This document shows positions 57,980 to 64,000 of a DNA stretch of 64,000 bases, piece after piece. How positions within the stretch are numbered: the stretch's first letter is position 1; every line of letters starts with the position of its first letter. Where the stretch lies: assembly GCA_900323505.1 (NCBI GenBank), contig OOIN01000017.1, forward strand, positions 434,001-498,000, written 5' to 3'. The DNA is from Ustilago trichophora (lineage: Eukaryota; Basidiomycota; Ustilaginomycetes; Ustilaginales; Ustilaginaceae). A model generated the notes under the pieces. That model saw nothing but the letters and a program-made list of their open reading frames with translations, was not told the origin of the DNA and made no database searches. Made by a program: the position numbers and the translations under genes.

Positions 57980-59530
57980 ATGACGCGGCGGCTGCTAGTC
58001 GCAGGCAGCAATTCGGGCTATCAGCTAGGTGTGGGTCACGACGACGATGCACGAACTTTGCAGGAGGCACTCTGTCGGATGGATGGACAAGACAAAGCTA
58101 CGAGATTCCCACCGGCAGGCTATACAGTGGTTGAGATCTCGTCTGGCGCCAATCATACGCTGGCTTTATTACAGCCACTCAAGGACGGGCGCGACACTAC
58201 AGTTGCAACCACACAGACAGAGATATGGATAGCTGGCACTGGCACTCAAAGTCAGCTTGGACCTGCAGATGTCTCGCCCAGAAGCAAGCCGATTGATGTC
58301 TTTACTCGGCTGGATCTTCAGGCTTGTCTCGAGAATATGCCTGACTCACCGCTTTCAAATTTGTCAGAAGCATGTCTTGAGCCAAGACAGATCGTCTGTG
58401 GCTGGAACTGCAGCTACATTGTCCTGACGCCGAGGTCAAGCGCAAGCATTACAGCAACGGATCAAGATGTTTTGATTTCGCTCGGCTCGCATCGCGACAA
58501 CACCTTTGGAGAGCTGGGCTCCACACCCAACGCCTCTGCAGAAGGTGCTGCCCCCTGCGTGCATATGATCTCCTTTGCTAGTGTTTTGGCCGAGGCTGGA
58601 CTCGATCCGAGTAGCCCTTTCCGGATTGCTGATGTAGCAGCGGGGCTGAGGCACGCAGTCGTGGCTCTCAGTGTTGAGGTAGGCTCGGATGGCCAAGCTC
58701 GAGTGATTGTGGCGGGATGGGGCTCGGCACGACAAGGTCAGATAGGTCGGATCCCAGAGGCGGCATCGAGACGTCCTGAACCGTCCAAGCGGCCAGGTCC
58801 AGCTGCAGCAATCGTCTTGGAGCCTCAGCTCATCTATGATTGGAAGATGCGAGCTAAGTGCAAGGTGAGAGCAGGTAGAGAACACACGGTGGTCCTGATA
58901 CAAGGCCAAAAAGGCGACAAGGAAGACAGTTTACACTGTATCGGATCGAACAAGCAGGGTCAGCTCCTCGACGCCTCTGTATTGCCGGCCCACAAATCAG
59001 CAGAGGAAGAGATCGTCGATGTCACCTGCAACTGGACCAGCACTCTTCTACTTACGAGGCAACAAGACATACTTGGCTGCGGAAACAACAGTCGAGGCCA
59101 GCTAGGCACCGGCCTTGTCGAATCAGACGGCCCACTCTCGTCTGTCGACCTCACCACGGTCTTGCAACAGCGCCAGGTATCGGCCTCAACAGACGAAGCA
59201 AACTTATGCAGCTCGTTACTGACGAGCAAAGTGACGTTGCAGAAGCTCGTTTCAGGGAGCGAGCATTCCTTGCTTCTGGTCTGCCATCAGACCAACGCGT
59301 CATCGGAAGATTCGCACCGTCTTCGTACGAGCACGCAAGTGTGGGGATGGGGCTGGAATGAACATGGCAACTTGGCGCAGGGGGAACATGATGAAGCGGA
59401 CCGCGACCGACCTGTGCTTCTTCTCGACGGAACGCGGTCCGGTGCTGCCCAGCCAGAATACATGCCCTTAGATATCTGGGCAGGGTGTGGTACAACTTTC
59501 CTTCTTGTCGATAAGCCCAACAATCCATAG
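57980..59530 (+). CDS. ATS1-like RCC1-repeat protein
   Basis: 516 residues from the ATG at 57980 (MTRRLLVAGSNSGYQLGVGHDDD); the frame extends upstream to 57872 but without family similarity. The start GSNSGYQLGVGHD, the internal GSNKQGQLLD and GCGNNSRGQLGTG, and VSGSEHSLLLV with WGWGWNEHGN near the end are RCC1 blade motifs. The last two and GCGTTFLLVD match yeast Ats1, which partners Kti11/Dph3 in electron supply for wobble-uridine (Elongator) tRNA modification and diphthamide synthesis. It is longer than yeast Ats1 (about 330) through loop insertions. It could alternatively be another RCC1-like regulator. Confidence 0.75.
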   Translation: MTRRLLVAGSNSGYQLGVGHDDDARTLQEALCRMDGQDKATRFPPAGYTVVEISSGANHTLALLQPLKDGRDTTVATTQTEIWIAGTGTQSQLGPADVSPRSKPIDVFTRLDLQACLENMPDSPLSNLSEACLEPRQIVCGWNCSYIVLTPRSSASITATDQDVLISLGSHRDNTFGELGSTPNASAEGAAPCVHMISFASVLAEAGLDPSSPFRIADVAAGLRHAVVALSVEVGSDGQARVIVAGWGSARQGQIGRIPEAASRRPEPSKRPGPAAAIVLEPQLIYDWKMRAKCKVRAGREHTVVLIQGQKGDKEDSLHCIGSNKQGQLLDASVLPAHKSAEEEIVDVTCNWTSTLLLTRQQDILGCGNNSRGQLGTGLVESDGPLSSVDLTTVLQQRQVSASTDEANLCSSLLTSKVTLQKLVSGSEHSLLLVCHQTNASSEDSHRLRTSTQVWGWGWNEHGNLAQGEHDEADRDRPVLLLDGTRSGAAQPEYMPLDIWAGCGTTFLLVDKPNNP

Positions 59531-60607
59531 CCTCTCCACTTGACAGGAAGCAGAGCGGAGATCGTGTCGCCAGGCAAGATGAACGCCTGGCTCGAGGAGA
59601 TCTGTTTGTGCGTTTCCCGAATGTACCACCACCTTCATATGCATAGTTCAGGGTCCAAGATTGGCAGCAAAGAAAAAAGAGAAATGAGTGAGATTCCCTT
59701 CGGAAATCTATGTATCGACCGGCAACCAGAGAGCGCAGAGAAGGTATCGCTAGCTAGCTGAATGGATTGACCGAGCTTGCAAGTCGCCGTGTCCATGAGG
59801 CAGCTTCTGAGGGAGCGGCCGTACCTGGGCGTTGGATCGGCGTCCGTCGGTCAAATTCTGTGTTGCTTGCGCACGCACGGGGCGGTGCTGCGTGTTGCTT
59901 TGGAAGAAAAATGTCACGAAGCAGCAGCAATCATGCACGGTTTTCTCTGAATCGATAAGCTTGAGGCAGGGCAGAAAAATTTCCGCTCAACATCAGGCTG
60001 CTCTGCCTCTTTATCAAAGGGCAAAGCTTTGCCGATCGGGCGAACTCTGGGCTTCGGCGATGAAGCGCCATTGGCCAGCGTGGAATGCAAATCTGCACTT
60101 GCTCGACCCGCCACAAATTGTGTTCGCCAAAGGCTTGCTAGGGAGATGTATTAATAAGAGAGCTTTGCTTTGTAATGAATGAGAGACGTGGCAGTCTCCC
60201 GATTTCGTGTGGTTGGCAAGTTCTTCTGGCCTACCATTCAGCTCGTCATGCAAGATAGTCTTGAGTAGTGGGGATCTGACCAACGATCGGGCCCTTGTTG
60301 ATAGAAAGCACTTTCGTCATGTGCAGCAAAGTCTCTCTCTCTCTCATATGGAGGCAGGATCGCAAGATTTCTTTCCAGTACTGTACCGCGTTAAAACGCC
60401 TTACGCGAGCACTGTGCCTGTATGACTCTTCTTCTCTGTACTACAAGATAGTGTCACGGTGAGCGCTGGGTTTCTTCTTCCGGAATTTGATTTGTTTGCT
60501 CTGCCTTCCAAAGCGAAATCCAATTTTAGTTGCTCTGCTCACCCCGAGCTGGAGCCCGTGGCACAAGCAGATTGCCGAGTTTCGGTCAGGGTTCGCTCAA
60601 GCCGGCA

Positions 60608-60609
<2 letters not shown>

Positions 60610-60639
<30 letters not shown>
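60610..60639. repeat. Poly(T) tract, 30 bases
   Basis: Homopolymer in noncoding DNA. Confidence 0.9.
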
Positions 60640-60640
<1 letters not shown>

Positions 60641-60839
60641 AAAAGGAGAAGCTCGTCATCTTCTCGAAGCCAGATAGGAGGCAAGGCGAATGAGGTTGTA
60701 TGCATACCGTATACAGCAGCAATCAGTATGAGAGTTCGTGGGATCAGGGCTCTGGCAGTGCAGTCTTCGAGAGACAGCGCCGCGAATATTTTTGCGTGTC
60801 ACGAGAAGAAGAAAAAAAATTAAAGATAACTAGCACAGA

Positions 60840-60886
60840 AGCAAGCAAGCGAGCAATCAAGCAATCAAGCAAGCAAGCAAGCAAGC
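60840..60886. repeat. (GCAA)n-like tetranucleotide repeat
   Basis: Imperfect copies of AGCA/AGCG/ATCA units, becoming perfect GCAA towards the right end. Confidence 0.8.
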
Positions 60887-61109
60887 AAAGCCCTCGTGCA
60901 TGCTTGGCTCTCTGAACGTGATTCATCGTCAAACACGAGATGGCACATACAGTACACACATCAATCAGGAAGATCCCACTTTGATCGAGTCACTCCCTCT
61001 CCCAGCTTCTTTCTCCCCCACCTGAACCACCACCATCACCACCACTCTTCTCTTCCAAACCGTTCCTTGGTCCGTCCACCGACGTCCCATCCACAATATA
61101 CCAGGCGGG

Positions 61110-62858
61110 ATGATGTCTCCAGCGATTCGTGCTGGCTCGCTTCGAGCGATGTCCACGCCCTCTTTGGCGCTCAGAGCCTCGAGGATCGGCATGGCATCCA
61201 CTAGCGCCGCCGTCACAGTCACACCGGTGCAGCAACAGCAGATTCGTGGCATCTTCCGAACACCTTTCCGAAGAAACGACAAGGTCGCTGCTGTGGTCCA
61301 GGCCGCACAGTCCGACGTTCAGGCACAGCTGCCGCCCCCAAATAACGGCAACGGCAAAAAGAAGGGCGGTTTCTTCCGATCGCTCCGCCGCGGCTTTTAC
61401 GTCGTTGCTCTCGGTAGTCTCGGAACATATGCATACTTTGTCTACCAAGGCCGACACCCACCTGACCAACTTCCTCAAGACCCTACCAAGAAGACGATCG
61501 TCGTCCTTGGAAGCGGCTGGGGTGCCACGTCGCTGCTTAAGAACATCGACACCGAGGAGTACAACGTGGTCGTCATCTCGCCCCACAATTACTTCCTCTT
61601 CACCCCTCTTTTGCCCTCTGTGACCGTTGGTACGCTAGATGGCCGCAGTATCGTGCAGCCTACCCGTCACACGACACGTTTCAAGACGCGCGAGGTCAAG
61701 GTGTACGAAGCCGATTGCGAATACGTCGACCCTATCAACAAAACCGTCACTTTTGAAGACAGGAGTGAAGTCAAGGGCTCTGTTTCCAAGGTCACTATCC
61801 CTTACGACTACCTCGTCTACTCGGTTGGTACCGAGAACCAGACGTTCGGCATTGAGGGCGTCAAGAAGCATGCTTGCTTCCTTAAGGAGCTCAACGACGC
61901 CGAAAAGATTCGTGCTCGTCTGATCGACTGTGTCGAGAGTGCTGCTATCAAGGGCCAGTCCGAAGAAGAGATCGATCGCCTGCTGCACATGGTTGTCGTC
62001 GGTGGCGGTCCCACCGGTATCGAGTACGCTGCCGAGCTGCGCGACTTTGTCGAGTCAGATCTGATCCGCTGGTATCCCGAGGTGGCCAACAAGCTGCGCG
62101 TGACCCTCATCGAGGCGCTGCCCAACATCCTGCCCATGTTCTCGCAGACACTCATCAAGTACACCGAATCCACCTTCAAGGAGAACTCGATCGACATTCT
62201 CACCAAGCACATGGTCAAGGACGTCGACGAGCGCGATGTGCTGGTCAAGACTCCCTCTGGCGAGGAGAAGAAGATCCCCTACGGTTTGCTCGTGTGGGCC
62301 GCCGGTAATACTGCCCGCCCCCTCACCCGTCAGCTGATGGCTGCTCTTCCCGAGGCCCAAAAAAACCGACGTGGTCTCGAGGTGGACGACCACATGCGTC
62401 TCAAGGGTGCCGAGGATTCGGTGTTTGCCCTCGGTGATGCCACTGCCACCCAGTTCGCCCCCACTGCGCAGGCCGCCTCGCAGCAGGGTGCCTACCTTGC
62501 CCGCGTCTTCAACCAGCTCGCGCGTCTTCACGTTCTCGAGCACAAGCTCGAGACTGCCAAGAAGAACAACGCCGATGCCTCTGAGCTGAGCGGTCTCGAG
62601 CGCCAGATCGAGAAGGCTGCCAAGATCCGCCCCTTCAAGTACTCGCACCAGGGTTCGCTCGCCTACATTGGCTCCGAAAAGGCCATTGCCGACATTCCTC
62701 TTCTCGGAAACAACCAGATCGCTTCCGGTGGAGTGGTCACCTTCATGTTCTGGCGATCGGCCTACGTTTCGATGCTCTTCTCGCTGCGAAACCGATCGCT
62801 GGTGGCTGCCGACTGGTTCAAGGTATTCCTGTTCGGTCGTGATGTGTCGCGAGAGTGA
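61110..62858 (+). CDS. Alternative (type II) NADH:ubiquinone oxidoreductase
   Basis: 582 residues from the ATG at 61110. A basic, Ser/Arg/Ala-rich mitochondrial presequence spans about 1-50. A membrane segment, FYVVALGSLGTYAYFVY (96-112), precedes the enzyme. FAD-binding GSGWGATS is at 134-141 and NADH-binding GGGPTG at 298-303. LLVWAAGNTARPL and SVFALGDATA complete the typical order. The C-terminal amphipathic segment (WRSAYVSMLFSLRNR) is the quinone/membrane-binding part. It oxidises NADH with ubiquinone without pumping protons. The N-terminal anchor favours an external (Nde-type) location on the inner mitochondrial membrane. Strong codon bias suggests high expression. Single exon. Confidence 0.95.
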   Translation: MMSPAIRAGSLRAMSTPSLALRASRIGMASTSAAVTVTPVQQQQIRGIFRTPFRRNDKVAAVVQAAQSDVQAQLPPPNNGNGKKKGGFFRSLRRGFYVVALGSLGTYAYFVYQGRHPPDQLPQDPTKKTIVVLGSGWGATSLLKNIDTEEYNVVVISPHNYFLFTPLLPSVTVGTLDGRSIVQPTRHTTRFKTREVKVYEADCEYVDPINKTVTFEDRSEVKGSVSKVTIPYDYLVYSVGTENQTFGIEGVKKHACFLKELNDAEKIRARLIDCVESAAIKGQSEEEIDRLLHMVVVGGGPTGIEYAAELRDFVESDLIRWYPEVANKLRVTLIEALPNILPMFSQTLIKYTESTFKENSIDILTKHMVKDVDERDVLVKTPSGEEKKIPYGLLVWAAGNTARPLTRQLMAALPEAQKNRRGLEVDDHMRLKGAEDSVFALGDATATQFAPTAQAASQQGAYLARVFNQLARLHVLEHKLETAKKNNADASELSGLERQIEKAAKIRPFKYSHQGSLAYIGSEKAIADIPLLGNNQIASGGVVTFMFWRSAYVSMLFSLRNRSLVAADWFKVFLFGRDVSRE

Positions 62859-63887
62859 GCGACATGTTTTCGCATCCTATTCCTTGTTCGAAACGGTGGA
62901 CGCGGAGGCTCGTTCAAACGCTGCTTCAGACCAGCTCGCCTTATTGCTCGCCGCATAGACTAGATTGACTTCAGATACAGGGCAGCTTTGACATGGTTAC
63001 GCCCAGATCGCTCTTCAAGGTGAATGGCACGCTCTGGTTGATTGTGCTTGCGTCTGGATATCTGGCGTCTATCCTCTGCATTCCTTCCTCTTGATTCACT
63101 TGCTCTCACCCTTACCTTGCCCCTTCGCTCCGTCCCAACTTGTACTCGTATTGCGGCCCGTCACTCAAAAGATCTAAATTTGCAGCAGCACCTAATTCAC
63201 GCAGAAAAACCATCGCCTGCAGAAAGAGTACGCGTCTTTCCAGCCAGCCAAGTCTTTGACCTAAAGCATACACAGGCTTCAACCGACACTGCATGCAGAC
63301 ATTCGACCGATGCCTCACCATCTTGAACCACAACGGCGACGCACGTAAAGTGTCAAGACAAGCTTCTGCTACAGCTGGAGCATGCGACAAAGTGAGTACA
63401 GAATGAGAGAGAGAGAGAGAAAAAAAAGAAAAAGAGACGGGACCTCCGCTCGGTCCCCTTCCGATCTTCTCTGCTCCTTTGCCTTTACGTGACTAAGCGA
63501 GACGACCCTTTCGACTGTCACTTTCTCGAGACAGGAAAGAGATAGAAGGAGTGCTTAGCCATGAGACAAGACTCTTTCAGATAGCACCGCATCTGGACCC
63601 TTTGTTGCGTCGGAAACAGGCCGAAAGTCGCACGCCGCTGAGGCAAATTAGTTTTGCGATGGTCAGCACACTGGCCAGCTGCATATCACTCCAGTCGCCA
63701 CGCATCCGACACTTGTCTTCTAACGTGCACAAGCCATTTCGCCACAGCTGCGAGGACTGCGACTCAGCCATGGTCGTCAAAGGTACATATACTGGAAGGT
63801 TCTCTTCAGTGCCGATCCATTCTCGACTTGTCCTCACATCCGGGCACCATCGCAATCGATCGCCCACCTCTCCTGGCAAGGACCAAG
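62859..63887. other. 1.0-kb intergenic region
   Basis: Contains a GA-rich and A-rich tract (63405-63435) and the promoter of the truncated right-end gene. No gene is supported. Confidence 0.45.
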
Positions 63888-64000
63888 ATGGCATCCGACA
63901 TATATGCAGAGGGTGGCACTGATATGCTCATGTCGCGCGCAAAGCTCTTCGAGATCCTCGACAACCTCGGCGCCAGCCTACCCGCCGATTTCAAACACAT
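63888..64000 (+). CDS. Start of an unrecognised protein, truncated by the window edge
   Basis: An ATG at 63888 (context AAG ATG G) opens 37 codons, MASDIYAEGGTDMLMSRAKL and onward, still open at base 64000. The start has good context and the codons look typical of neighbouring genes. The short stretch is insufficient to assign a family. An upstream start or exon cannot be excluded. Confidence 0.4.
   Translation, partial: MASDIYAEGGTDMLMSRAKLFEILDNLGASLPADFKH

Larger units (their letters stand above)
59531..61109. other. 1.58-kb intergenic region
   Basis: Holds TACTGTAC (60379-60386), a T30 run (60610-60639), a (GCAA)n-like tract (60840-60886) and a leader rich in CAC/ACC before the NADH dehydrogenase. 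No gene is supported. Confidence 0.5.

Overview
The window looks like nuclear DNA of a basidiomycete yeast or smut-type fungus, most likely Ustilaginomycotina. That placement is an inference. It rests on mostly intron-free long genes, short GT-AG introns of about 80-160 bp, smut-like proteins, GC-balanced DNA with many (CT)n/(GA)n tracts, and a Ty1/copia element with a fungal accessory gene. About 25 protein genes, one intron-containing tRNA gene and one complete LTR retrotransposon can be supported.

Layout. 1-3.6 kb: first exon of a PPIL3-like cyclophilin (runs off the left edge), a Hua1-like zinc-ribbon protein and an unknown protein. 5.5-10.2 kb: a secreted purple acid phosphatase, then three genes that need splicing to be seen: a UXT-type prefoldin (4 exons), the LYR protein ETFRF1/LYRM5 (3 exons) and a short-chain dehydrogenase (2 exons). 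10.7-19.7 kb: twinfilin with a very long linker, a DUF2985 membrane protein, a probably myristoylated unknown protein and a GPI-anchored aspartic protease. 21.8-28.7 kb: a 1,183-residue fusion of an RluA-type pseudouridine synthase with a THUMP-type methyltransferase, the LYR protein SDHAF3, and a histidine acid phosphatase broken by a one-base frameshift. 30.2-41.2 kb: hexokinase, a Gre2-like reductase, an RTA1 membrane protein, a SET-domain methyltransferase and an aquaporin with altered NPA boxes. 44.6-46.4 kb: tRNA-Ser(CGA) and an ENV7/STK16-type kinase. 46.7-52.7 kb: the copia element. 52.9-64 kb: an alpha/beta hydrolase, a DUF202 membrane protein, an F-box-like protein, an ATS1-like RCC1 protein, a type II NADH dehydrogenase and the start of one more gene.

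The most unusual object is the retrotransposon (46674-52687, minus strand). Its two 211-bp LTRs differ at only three sites, all CpG transitions. It has a 5-bp target duplication, a half-tRNA-type primer site, an intact 1,373-codon gag-pol and, between pol and the 3' LTR, a second intact gene. That gene encodes an acidic protein with a Zn2Cys6-like cysteine cluster followed by a coiled coil, an architecture like a fungal transcription factor. The element sits in the shared promoter of the kinase and the hydrolase.

Functional themes: mitochondrial respiration (type II NADH dehydrogenase, and assembly or regulatory LYR proteins for ETF and succinate dehydrogenase), phosphate scavenging (two unrelated acid phosphatases) and RNA modification (fusion enzyme, ATS1-like protein). 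No operon-like organisation is expected or seen. Several neighbours are divergent pairs sharing promoters of about 250-600 bp.
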